Origin: Aquila chrysaetos chrysaetos
Lineage: Eukaryota; Chordata; Aves; Accipitriformes; Accipitridae
Assembly: GCF_900496995.4 (NCBI RefSeq)
Contig: NC_044006.1
Location: 40,003,120 to 40,067,119 of the forward strand
DNA: 64,000 bases
Direction: 5' to 3'
Each line of letters begins with the position of its first letter. The stretch's first letter is position 1. This document shows, one piece after another, positions 1 through 9,300 of this stretch. The notes beneath the pieces are model-generated. The model saw only the letters and a program-made list of their open reading frames with translations, did not search any database and was not told where the DNA came from. Made by a program: the position numbers and the translations under genes.

Positions 1-204
1 AGTACGCCTCTGCCTTCTCCTCTGCCTACTCTGTTGCTTAGAGCAGCAAGGTGTACCATCTTCTCGGCAGCAGTCGTATTCTTCAGGGGAACCTCCTTTG
101 TCATATTTAGTCAACTTTGACTTATAGATCTCCCAACTCGTATTCTTCACCTCCCAGACTCTACACCTCACTCTGGTCACGACCCGTCTGAATTTTCCCA
201 GTTG
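1..204 (-). pseudogene. Open frame with CC pairs and Arg-rich stretch, probable env leader region, continues off window
   Basis: 68 codons open from just after a TAG (207-205) to the window edge, in the same frame as the Cys-rich ORF at 390-232. No ATG starts it here. It contains two CC pairs (codons 45-46 and 53-54) and ends in SRQRRRQRRT (30-1), an arginine-rich patch of the kind seen in nuclear-localising RNA-binding peptides. Given its place after pol it is likely the beginning of env or an accessory gene; the downstream part is not visible. Confidence 0.35.
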
Positions 205-231
205 CTACTCCCACACGTAATGCTTGTTCAG

Positions 232-390
232 TTAATTCCCGTTCGTGATTATAACATTCGTGGCAAATACTGTTAGGGAATATCTATAGGGGCAATGGAC
301 CCACCACTTTTCTCTACAGAGTTTACACCTATAACATACAAAGGGATAACATATACAGTTAGGGTTGTTACAAAAGACAGTCTCACTCAT
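232..390 (-). CDS. Small Cys-rich reading frame overlapping the end of pol
   Basis: 52 codons from an ATG at 390-388 that overlaps the pol stop (ATGAGTGA), the place where gammaretroviral env normally begins. It has seven cysteines in its first 33 residues (7, 12, 14, 19, 22, 25, 33) and a WW pair, so it is not a typical hydrophobic signal peptide. Coding signal seems to continue past the stop (234-232) in the neighbouring frame at about 275-166, where another CHEC motif appears; this suggests a frameshift. It could be a long Env leader, an accessory protein, or decayed sequence. I do not recognise it. Confidence 0.4.
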   Translation of the reverse strand: MSETVFCNNPNCICYPFVCYRCKLCREKWWVHCPYRYSLTVFATNVIITNGN

Positions 391-964
391 CTGCTTTCCT
401 TCGGAACGTAATTTTCAAGCTGTCAGGGTCTCTAATCGTCTCCCAATGTGAGCTCTGAATTGGTCCTTTGATTCTGCTTGCATGAGTCCATCTTCTTTCG
501 GCAGTCCGGACTGCAGTATCTGTAGTAAGCAAAACAAGAAACGGTCCCTCCCAACAGGGAGTTAGAGATGATTCTTTCCAAGTTTTGATCAGTACTTTAT
601 TTCCGGGTGTAATTTTGTGTATTGCAATATCTAAGGGTGGTCTCTGCACTATCAGTCCTTTCTTTATCAATTCTTGTCGTCTCTTCATGAGTTCGACGAT
701 ATATTCCTGTAAGAATTTTTCTTCTACCTTTGGGTGCTCAGTCGGCATTTCTAGGTCATAGGGCATCCCACATAACAGTTCAAAAGGAGAGACCCCAGTG
801 TCTGCTCTGGGTTGTGTCCTTACATTTAATAAGGCTAATGGCAAACTTTTTATCCAATTCATTTTAGTTTCAATGATCAATTTAGTCAAATGTTTTTTAT
901 TTCCCCATTCATTCTTTCCACTTTTCCTGAACTCTGTGGATGCCATGGGGTATGATATTCCCAT
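383..964 (-). pseudogene. pol: Integrase C-terminal part of pol, shifted frame
   Basis: Continuation of integrase in a frame offset by one base from the preceding part. The real coding continuation starts about 885-900, inside a T-rich run on the plus strand; the part up to 964 is overlap in the wrong frame. It encodes the usual segment after the core domain (PLALLNVRTQPRADTGVSPF, typical of gammaretroviral integrases) and a small C-terminal domain ending near FRRKADE. The last codons overlap an ATG at 390-388 that opens the next reading frame. With the two upstream stops, this shift makes pol non-functional as one polyprotein. Confidence 0.88.
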
Positions 965-3420
965 TTAGTTCCTAAGAGATCCAAGATCTCCTTGATAACC
1001 TTGGAGGTAAAATGGGGTCCCCGATCTGAATCAATTACTGCTATGTTTCCATACCACGGTATGATGTTTTCCAGCAGTACTTTGACTACAGTTTTTGCAG
1101 TGGCTCGGGCTACCGGAAAGGCCTCCACAAAGTGGGTCAAATGGTCTACTAGTACTAGGAGATATTTGTATCTGCCCACTTTAGGAAGTTCGGTAAAATC
1201 GATTTGTATTCTTTCAAATGGTCTCTTAGCTAGTTCGCGTCCTCCTAGTACTCTTTCCCTGAGCTGATGCTTATTTACCTTTTGGCATGTTAAACATTCC
1301 CCAACGATTTTTTTGGCTATATCATATATTCCTATACACATATACTTAGTTCCGAATTGGTCTACCAATGCTTGTACTCCCCAATGAGTTTGCCTGTGAA
1401 ATTCTCTCATTATTCTCCATGCCGCCCCCTTTGGAATTACTTCTCTCCCATCAGGGAGACACCATTTCCCGTCCTTTTCAATAACTCCCGCTTGTTTGAG
1501 TTTTTCCTTTTCTTGAGTGGTAAAACTCACGATACCATTGGCTTTTATTGGAGTCTGTGTCTGTTCCACTTCCTTTACGATTAGTAAGGCGGCTTTCTTT
1601 GCTTCTTCATCAGCTAAATTATTTCCCCTTATTTGTTTATTGATACCCCTCTGATGGCCTTTCACATGTACTACTGCAATTTGTTTGGGTCCTCTTAGAG
1701 CCTCTAGAGTTTGTTTTATCAAGGCCTCATGTACTAGGCCCTTCCCTTGAGAGTTTACTAACCCTCGTTCTTCCCAAATTTTGCCAAATATATGAACTAC
1801 CCCGAATGCATATTTGGAATCTGTAAATATCGTCCCTTGTTTATTTTTCAATAACTGCAAAGCTCTTAATACCGCATATAATTCACAAGCTTGGGCTGAC
1901 CACGTCGCCTCAAGGGGGCCAGATTCTTTCACTTCTAGGGTGGTCCCATCTATTATCGCATACCCTGATCTTCGCTTCCCATTTACCACTCGTGATGACC
2001 CATCTACAAATAATTTCAACCCGTTCGGTAGTTCCTCTTCTTCTAAATCTTCTCTAATTTTGGTTTGGTGTTCTATTAATTGCACGCAATCATGAATTAG
2101 GTTCTCACTTGGTTCCCCATATAAGAATTGAGCTGGGTTTTGCAAGCTAGTTGTTTCAAGTTCCAACTTGGGGGAATGTATTAAAATACCCTCGTATTTC
2201 AGCAGCCTGGCGTCAGTGATCCATTTGTCTGCCTTCTGCTGTAATACTCCCCGTATGTTATGAGGTGTATATACTTTCAATTCTCCCCCTAGAGTTACTT
2301 TCTTAGCTTCTTCAACTAAAAGGGCCGTGGCTACTATAGCTTGTAAGCAAGTAGGCCATCCCCTGCTAACTGGATCTAATAGTTTAGAAAAATAGCCTAT
2401 GGGTTTCTTTCTTCCAGCCCACTCCTGGGTTAGTATCCCAAAGGCTGTTCCTCCCTCTGAATTTACAAACAAATAAAATGGTCGTTTAATATCGGGTAAA
2501 CTTAACACCGGAGCATTTACAAGGTCAGCTTTGCGGTTTTCTAGACTCTGTTCGTCCTCTTGAGTCCATTTTATTAATCCTACTCCCACTAATTTCTGAT
2601 ACAAAAACTTCACTTTGCTGCTATAATTTTCAATCCATTGTCTACAGTACCCTAAAAGTCCTAACAATTGCCTTATCTGCCTCTTGTTTGTTGGTGTCTG
2701 GAGGGATAAAATACCGTTCACTCGTTCAGGGTCTAGTTTCTTAGTTCCCTTGCTCAGCCAGTGTCCTAAGTAGTTTACTTCTTCTTCAGTAAACTGCAAT
2801 TTAGACTTTGAAACTTTCAATCCCTTTAGGCTTAAAAAGTTCAATAATCTAATGCTCTCATTTCTAACAGCCTCCTGATCTTCCCCAGCTAACAACAGAT
2901 CATCTACATACTGCACTAAAGTCACTTCTGGGTTTAATTCAAAAGTGTCTAATACTTGTTCTAAAGCTTGCCCAAACAAATTTGGTGATTCTGTAAAGCC
3001 CTGTGGGAGTACAGTCCATCTTAATTGTTGTTTCCTATGGGTTTCAGGATCTTCCCATTGAAAGGCAAAATAATCCCTACAGTTTTCCTTTAGAGGGCAA
3101 GCCCAAAATGCGTCCTTTAAGTCTATTACACTATACCATTTTAATTCGGGGGAAAGTTGACTCAGTAAAGTATATGGATTGGCTACCACTGGGAATCTAG
3201 TAATAGTCCTCTTATTTACTTCTCTTAAATACTGTACTAAACGGTAGGACCCATGTGATTTCTTTATGGGCAGAATGGGGGTATTGTGTCGTGACATGCA
3301 AGGTTCTAATAATCCTTGCTGCAACAACCTTTCGATTACTGGTTGTAGTCCATGTCTGCCTTCTTGTGACATGGGATATTGTTTGACTCTAATTGGAACT
3401 TCTGGGTTCTTAATAGTGAC
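886..3420 (-). pseudogene. pol: Reverse transcriptase, RNase H and most of integrase (pol, broken)
   Basis: The open frame begins after an in-frame TAA (3423-3421); the first ATG is at 3372. Residues are numbered from that ATG. Reverse transcriptase shows LPQGFTESP (about 122-130) and the catalytic YVDD (155-158). RNase H shows FVDGSS, the ACELYAVL glutamate, TDSKYA and the GNNLADEEA aspartate. Integrase shows an HHCC zinc domain (H-X3-H, then CLTC) and all three core acids: IDFTELP, IDSDRG, and the E of GKVERMNG. The frame stops at 886-888 shortly after that glutamate, and homology continues in another frame. Upstream it shares the frame of protease but is cut off by stops at 3546-3544 and 3423-3421. 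Confidence 0.93.
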
Positions 3421-3546
3421 TTAAAAGGGAGCAATGTCTAATCGTCCTACTGATTCCGGGGTAGACCATACTTCAGGATTGATTTTAGCTTCATCCTCCA
3501 TTGTCAAAACACACAATTTTACTGCTATTTCTTGGTTCTTTATCTA

Positions 3547-3876
3547 TAAGTTAATCCCTAATTCAATCATTAGATCTCTTCCTAATAAATTGTATTCTGC
3601 TTCAGGTACCAACAAAAAGGATCCTATTCCAAATTGAGATGGAGTTTCTATTTCCACTCCTTTTATTATTGAAACTTGAAACGGTTCTCCTTTTGCTCCT
3701 ATTACTTGCAATTTCTCCGAAGACAGTGAGCATCCTCGGGGTACTGACTGGACAGTAGATCTTTCTGCCCCAGAGTCCACAAGGAACTCAACTTCTTGAT
3801 GCTGGGGACCTAATTTTAATTTTATCAAGGGCTCTGTTTTCTTAGGGGTCCCCAGCAAATAGAGCCCCTGACCCCC
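3547..3876 (-). pseudogene. pro: Protease (retropepsin) part of pol
   Basis: Aspartic protease domain in the gag frame, entered through the UAG. The catalytic motif is LVDSGAERSTV, so the active site reads DSG rather than the common DTG; the flap region and C-terminal LLGRDLM motif are present. The domain itself is uninterrupted. It is followed by an in-frame TAG at 3546-3544, so it cannot be made as a fusion to reverse transcriptase without a second readthrough. The annotation as broken refers to pol as a whole. Confidence 0.85.
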
Positions 3877-3879
3877 CTA
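3845..3879 (-). promoter_or_regulatory. UAG stop-codon readthrough element between gag and pol
   Basis: Gag ends at UAG (3879-3877). The bases after it (GGG GGT CAG G) closely resemble the MLV readthrough context, and the frame stays open into protease. A 6-bp perfect stem can form between 3875-3870 (GGGGTC) and 3850-3845 (GACCCC), with one possible G-U extension. In MLV a pseudoknot at this spot makes a few percent of ribosomes decode UAG as an amino acid. Function here is inferred from position and context. Confidence 0.75.
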
Positions 3880-5352
3880 ATCTTCTTTAAACATCCGTTC
3901 ATCCTGTATACGCTTTCTACAGTTCCTCCTCAGGTGTCCTTTCTTTTGACAGTAGAAACACTCAACCTGTCTCAAATCCTTTGTGTCACCCTGGCTTCCT
4001 TGGGGTCTTTCCTTTGGCCCCTGGGCACTACATCCCCCCGTACGGGGTGCTACTCCTCTCTGTCCTTCTCGGACAGCTGTCACCAAAATCCTTGCTTGCC
4101 TTTTCTGGATCTCTTCCTCCCTTCTCACATACACTTTCTGAGCTTCTCTTAACAATTCATCTAATCCTCGCTCCTGCCAATCTTCCAACTTTTCCAGTTT
4201 CTTTCTAATATCTACCCATGATTTCGCCACAAACTGAGTTTTTAACAGGGCTTGCCCTACTGGAGTGGCAGGGTCCAGCCCGGAATAGAGCTGCAGATTC
4301 TTTCTCAGTCTCTCTAACCATTCAGTGGGGGTCTCATCTTTCTTTTGGTGTTCACTAAATGCTTTGTTAATATTCTGTCCTCGGGGAACAGATTCCTTAA
4401 TGCCTTGAACAATTATAGTACGCAGATCTGCCATATGAGTTCTATGTTCTGCATTCTGGTTATCCCAGTTCGGCCGCTGTAATGGCCATTTAATATCTGC
4501 GCCTGGTCCGTGTTGGTGCTGCTGATCCCAAACTCTCATTCCTGCTCTTCGAATCATTCCCCTTTCTTCTACTGTGAATAGTGTGCCTAAAATTGCCTGC
4601 AACTCTTCCCAGGTATATACATTAGGACCCAAAAACTGGTCTAACCTTTCGGATACTCCCAAAGGGTCTTCTAAAAGGTTCCCCATCTCCTTTTTAAATT
4701 CCCTTATATCTCCAGAGTTCAAAGGTACTGGCACAAATCCCATGCCAGGTTGTGGTCCTCCCATAGCTATTTCTCTTAAGGGGTATAGTCTTTCCTCTAA
4801 CTGCTCTTTCCTCCTAGTCTGACTCCTCATTATTCTCCGAGTCTCTTCAGGGGAACTAGGAGAGCCTAAGTCTGGGTCTGGGACTGTTGGGGGAGAGGAG
4901 GGAGGGGGGGTTGGGTCAGGCGTGGGTGTAGGGGGAACATAAGGGGGAGGAGGTGCAGGAAGTTCTTCGGGGTTTTTAGTTTTTTTCCTATGGTTCTTTT
5001 CACTTAGAGTAAACACGTGGACTCGGGTATCTAATCTTATCCATAAACTAGCATATTCACTCTCTTCTAAACTGAAGGGTTCCTTAGTATTTACATATAT
5101 GTTTAGGGCCTGGCATATCCAATCCTCAAATGACCCAAAACCAGGCCAAAATACCCGATCTCCTCTGATTTGTTTACCACCCCACACCTGCATACAATAA
5201 TACATCATTTTTTCTCTACTTTTGCCTTGTCTGGGCGGCCAGTCATCCCAATGGGCAATGATTAATCCTAGAGGGCTGTCTGGCGGTAAGTCGGGTAACC
5301 TCACCTTGGGGCCCCTCATGGAGTCAGAAGGCTTGCTTTTCTTCTGCCCCAT
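3877..5352 (-). CDS. gag: Gag polyprotein (endogenous retrovirus), intact
   Basis: Structural polyprotein that would assemble the virus core at the plasma membrane. The start is placed at the MGQ methionine (5352), a classic N-myristoylation start; an in-frame ATG 18 codons upstream (5406) is an alternative. Numbered from the upstream ATG, residues 19 to about 150 look like matrix, followed by a proline-rich segment with a PPPPY late motif (residues 152-156). Then comes a capsid-like region (about 210-440) and one zinc knuckle CFYCQKKGHLRRNC (483-496), with CX2CX4HX4C spacing as in gammaretroviral nucleocapsid. The frame is open to a UAG codon (3879-3877) that doubles as the readthrough site into pro-pol. 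No internal stop or frameshift is seen, in contrast to pol. Whether it is expressed is unknown. Confidence 0.92.
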   Translation of the reverse strand: MGQKKSKPSDSMRGPKVRLPDLPPDSPLGLIIAHWDDWPPRQGKSREKMMYYCMQVWGGKQIRGDRVFWPGFGSFEDWICQALNIYVNTKEPFSLEESEYASLWIRLDTRVHVFTLSEKNHRKKTKNPEELPAPPPPYVPPTPTPDPTPPPSSPPTVPDPDLGSPSSPEETRRIMRSQTRRKEQLEERLYPLREIAMGGPQPGMGFVPVPLNSGDIREFKKEMGNLLEDPLGVSERLDQFLGPNVYTWEELQAILGTLFTVEERGMIRRAGMRVWDQQHQHGPGADIKWPLQRPNWDNQNAEHRTHMADLRTIIVQGIKESVPRGQNINKAFSEHQKKDETPTEWLERLRKNLQLYSGLDPATPVGQALLKTQFVAKSWVDIRKKLEKLEDWQERGLDELLREAQKVYVRREEEIQKRQARILVTAVREGQRGVAPRTGGCSAQGPKERPQGSQGDTKDLRQVECFYCQKKGHLRRNCRKRIQDERMFKED

Positions 5353-5716
5353 CTTCCGAAGTGCCTTCTTACACACACACACACGCGCCCCTTGTTCGTG
5401 GCTCATGCCCTCGCGGGCAATGAGAACCGCGCTACAAGAGGGTCCGCACTCACTTCGCTCCTCTCGGGAGCGTCTCGTTCATGCGCACTTCGGGAAACCC
5501 ACCCCGACCGAACGGGAACGCTTTTAATACTCACTTAACCTGGAGTCTTCGTCCGGATCTTTGTGCACAAAAATTACGGGGTACTGCGGTGTTCTTTTGC
5601 CTGCTTGCCAAATTTAGGGTTCGGAGGTAAGGGTCTTGGAAAGGATATCGTCCACTCCGGGGCCATCCAAAGATGGGGCGCCTCCCCAGAGTTTAGATTC
5701 CGAACCAAGTTACCTT
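5353..5716 (-). other. Retroviral leader between primer-binding site and gag
   Basis: Untranslated leader of about 364 bases, where packaging signals would be expected. A GTGAGT hexamer on the minus strand (5534-5529) is a candidate splice donor for a subgenomic env RNA. An in-frame ATG at 5406 would extend Gag by 18 residues, and a CA dinucleotide run lies at about 5371-5384. No other structure recognised. Confidence 0.5.
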
Positions 5717-5734
5717 ATCTGAGTCACGGCACCA
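5717..5734 (-). other. Primer-binding site for tRNA-His
   Basis: The plus strand reads ATCTGAGTCACGGCACCA, which equals the 3' end of tRNA-His including CCA except for one base (T for C at the fourth position). On the minus strand it directly follows the LTR, as a retroviral primer-binding site must. Histidine primers are known from HERV-H-type class I elements; MLV-type viruses mostly use proline. About 365 bases of leader separate it from gag. Confidence 0.85.
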
Positions 5735-5793
5735 AAATTGTTATGGGTGGCGACGACAAATTATACGCCAGCCTGTGGACAGTCCAATCAAAA

Positions 5794-5799
5794 TTTATT
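5794..5799 (-). terminator. LTR poly(A) signal
   Basis: AATAAA on the minus strand, between the TATA box and the inner end of the LTR. This is the usual place for the retroviral signal near the R/U5 boundary. Confidence 0.65.
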
Positions 5800-5890
5800 G
5801 AAGCAAGCAGCAAACAGGCAAAACAGCGCTGGGCGGCCGGGGAGTCTCTGCTCTACCAACAGGCGCGCACCCAACCCCTTTAGAGTCCCC

Positions 5891-5898
5891 TTTTTATA
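5891..5898 (-). promoter_or_regulatory. LTR TATA box
   Basis: TATAAAAA on the minus strand, within the LTR. It lies about 155 bases before the inner LTR end and upstream of the AATAAA, the order expected of a U3 promoter. It would drive transcription leftward, away from the placed ANKRD28 exons. Confidence 0.7.
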
Positions 5899-6206
5899 GT
5901 CCGTGGCTGCCGGGCCAAAGCCCAGAGTCCCGGCCCACGTGGCCTTGTCTAGTGTCTTCTGCGATTGCGCGCCTGGTTGCTACGGGGGTCGTGGGATGAA
6001 GGTTGTAGTCTTCTTCTGTGTTTCTTGTCGTTTAGAGCATGCGTACCTTAAAATATTTCCTTATTAGGCATTGAAAGCCGCCATCCCGCTCACTTAGCAG
6101 GACCTTATAGTTACAAAGTTTCCAACTGCACCTGTTTGCAGGAGCTAACACTGCCTTGCAAAAGCGAACACACTGTGCAAGGCTTACAAAACCGGTTTGA
6201 TTAACA

Positions 6207-6240
6207 AATACATAAGATGAATTAATACATAAGATGAATT
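6207..6240 (-). repeat. Two tandem 17-bp repeats in U3
   Basis: The plus strand shows AATACATAAGATGAATT twice, head to tail with no mismatch. The repeats lie upstream of the TATA box in the U3 region, where gammaretroviruses often carry tandem enhancer repeats. The enhancer role is inference. Confidence 0.75.
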
Positions 6241-6316
6241 TATCACAAATAGGAAGAGTTCTGATGCAGAGTAGCTTGGGAAGAGAGTCATAGCAAAAGT
6301 TCTTACGAGGGTAACA

Positions 6317-9300
6317 CAGAGGTGATGTGCTGAGACATGGCTGTATATGGTTACATGGCACTTCATGGATGAACGAGGAGGTGTGTGACTGTTCCTTGCA
6401 TTTCCTGTCCAGTCATTAATTGCCTATCTCTGCAAGACATGGTTGAGATGCTTGCTCTTACTTGACTGTGAGGATATTGACACCAATGAAGTACCAACTG
6501 GACTACAGAAACATATGTCCAGGAATTGGTGGCTAATTGCACATTTAAATGTGCAATTGCCAGATATTGACTGATATTATTAAAGCTTCCAGGATCATTC
6601 TGTAAATCAGTGCATGTATCAAATTGGAAAATGTGTCTCTTGGAACATAAATTTGCTAAAAGTAAGCATCACTGAGTTTTTCAGTAGCTTCTGTACTGGG
6701 TTTATTAAATAAAACATGTCTTTCTAATTGTCAGTCTTGTGAATGCAACTTTGCAAAATGAAATGTATGATTCAGGGAGGAGGGAAGAAAAATATGTAAT
6801 ACTTCTTCCCCCCTCCCCCCCTCCTTTTTTGTTTTTTTGTTGTTTGTTTGTTTGGTTTTTTTGTTTGTTTTTTAGAGCAAAAATCCTGCTTCCATATTTG
6901 CCTAGGTGTGTAAACTTACTAGGCTGTACTAGCAAAGTTAATGATGAAAGGGAAGATTTTGTTTAATATTTAGGTTTAGTGCACCAACATTGAAGAATTA
7001 GTTGGTTTGTTTGGAAGGTGCAGTTTTAGGGGAGTGTCATTTACATAATCAGTTCTTAAGTTCAACCAAAGACGATGGGTATTTGTGTTGCAGTATTGTA
7101 TTTGGTATCTCTAGCAAGCCCCCAAATCCCTTTCCTGCAAGCTCTATGGTATTAAAAGAATTGAACTATAAGAAATTTTACACTAAACAAATGAAATATT
7201 TGAGCAGTTTTAATAAACATATTAAGACCAGGCCCCTGAAGTCTAGAAGATCCAGTGTGGTGGGGATTTTTTTTAGTTTGCTTTTTTTGTTTTTACAAAT
7301 TGGGGATTGAGGTACCCTGCACTGTGTTTTGAAAGAGCAAACTGCTGCATAACTGGCATTTGAAATGTGAGAAATGCCCTGGTTAACATGTCAACAGATT
7401 GAGCTTCACAGAGATAATATTGCATCGGCAGTGTCGTACAGTGAATTATATGCATACATGTGTTCAAACTCTCTTTAAGCAAACCACAAAGCAAATCATC
7501 TTTAAGCAAAAGATATTCAGTAAAGGTGTAATATATTTTCTAACATTTATTTGCAATGATCTGGAGTAGAGCTTTACTGCAGAGGATGAAGGCTGTAAAC
7601 TTCCTCATAGTTGCATAGTAGGAGTATGATAGGTTTGAGGGAGCTTTAGGTCTCATGGACAGCATCTGAAGGGGGGGGAGGGAGGAACGGTAACATTTTC
7701 CCAAATCACGTGCTGGGGAGTAAAGAACAGCCTAGAGGGGGATTATGTCCTCAGATACAAGGCTGTTTGAAGAAGCTGTTTTATGAAACTTAAATCATTC
7801 TTGGCAGCATGTCTTCTTGGTGAAATTTAAGGGGGAAGTATCTATGTTAATTTAAAATATTATGTTAACATATCTAGAGCTATAGATCTCCTGATTCCCA
7901 CATTAATAGTTCATATGCGGTTTTTTGGTAGTACACTTATTCTGATTATTACTTTAAAACTTTGTCTTTCAATCTAACAATTTTGGAACTCCTTTAAGAG
8001 TTGTTTGTTGTGGGGGGGAAAACAAGCTTGGTGGTTCCTTCTTAAGTAAGTCCATTAGAGATTTAGATCTTTTGTCAAAAGTTAACTGTGGTTTTTTCCT
8101 TTGTCAGAGAATATACAAATTTTTTGTTCATTTGAAAAGTTAAACTTATTTTAGTGTCTACATATTACACTAATTTAACTATGGGATGTACTTGACCTAG
8201 GCTTTCTTGCTTCTTTGGGTGGAAGATCACTTATGGGGTGGGGAACAGATGTTGTTGTGTTGATTTTGTTCTTTTGAGAGGACCATGTTACTTTTAGATG
8301 TCGCTTCAAATTTCCTTAGGTGTTTCTTTGGCTAATGCTGATTTTCTTTCTTACCAGAAACAGCAAACGCTTTCAGATATTATTTTCCTGTAGTCCTAGC
8401 AAGTCCGATTAACTTAACAACTAGGAAAACCTTTTGTACAGTATCTTTCTGAATTTATTCCTGCCCTCTTGTGATGCAATTTTGAGGCTGTGTGTTAAAG
8501 TACCAGAAATGTCGGTGAACGACTTAGCTGAACCCACAAACAGGGCTTGGACTCCAAGCATGTTTTCACTAGAGCTTAGGTAACTGCTACTTACTTGGAG
8601 TGGAAACATGCATTTCTCCCCTTTGGCTGGGCATGGAGCTTCTCCTGTCTTGGGCATCATCACCTGGGTGGATCTGACCTAACCTCAAATCTGCAAATGC
8701 ATTTTCCTGAGGAAAATCAGGACGGTGATTAGTGACCTAGTAACTCCTTTAGTTCCTTTAAACCACTTCAAAGACATTTGTATCCTAAGATTAGAAAGTG
8801 AAGTCAGTTAGACTTTGAAAATCTTCATTCCTTATTTGTTGGCTGTAGACATTAAGTCAGGTGGAGCTTGGATTACCAAGCTTTTGTCTCATCTGCTAAA
8901 AACAAGGTGTGGCTAACAATAACCTGGAAGACAGTCAAGAATTACAGATACATTTGAAATATATTGATGACATTCTCACTGATCATTCAGGTTATTGTCT
9001 TTTGGGAAGGATTACCAAAAATCCTAAGACATTTCTGGTGACTTTTAGAATCCTCAAATTCTTTTTTTGAGTTCTGTGCAGAATTTGATACAGTACATTA
9101 TGTTATGGTACATGATACGGTGCAGCAGTATACTACGTCCTTACGATGGTTGACAAAAGCAGATATTTATGGTAAGATTAAGTCTCAAATTTTTGTTAGA
9201 TTGTGAGGGCTTTCTTCAAATGGACTTGAACTTTCTTCCCATTTCTTCAAACTTATTTTTCAAAAACTTTTGAACTTGGAAAATAGGATGACACCCAAAG

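Larger units (their letters stand above)
1..6316 (-). mobile_element. Endogenous retrovirus, class I / gammaretrovirus-like, truncated by window edge
   Basis: Minus-strand provirus. In transcription order it shows a 5' LTR, a tRNA-His primer-binding site, gag, a readthrough UAG, protease, reverse transcriptase, RNase H, integrase and the start of the env region. Class I assignment comes from the MGQ myristoylation start of Gag, the PPPY late motif, a single CCHC knuckle, gag and pro-pol in one frame separated by UAG, and the YVDD reverse transcriptase. Env body, 3' LTR and target-site duplication lie beyond position 1, so age from LTR-LTR divergence cannot be read here. Gag is open while pol has two stops and a frameshift, so the copy is fairly young but defective. 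It probably sits antisense in an early ANKRD28 intron. Confidence 0.93.
5739..6316 (-). repeat. 5' LTR of the endogenous retrovirus
   Basis: The inner boundary is fixed by the primer-binding site: four bases separate it from TG at 5739. The outer boundary at 6316 is my choice, because the ends then form a 5-bp inverted repeat (TGTTA at 5739, TAACA at 6312-6316), as LTR termini do. On the minus strand it holds a TATA box (5898-5891) and an AATAAA signal (5799-5794) about 100 bases further, which defines U3, R and U5. U3 carries two perfect 17-bp direct repeats at 6207-6240. The other LTR is outside the window, so the outer end stays uncertain. Confidence 0.7.

Noticed and set aside
5222..5883. 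Plus-strand open frames opposite gag and in the leader/LTR
   Set aside because: Antisense shadows of gag and the LTR, with no independent coding signal.
6032..6366. Minus-strand open frames of 60-109 codons over the LTR
   Set aside because: They lie across the LTR U3 and its flank and overlap each other in two frames; no domain.
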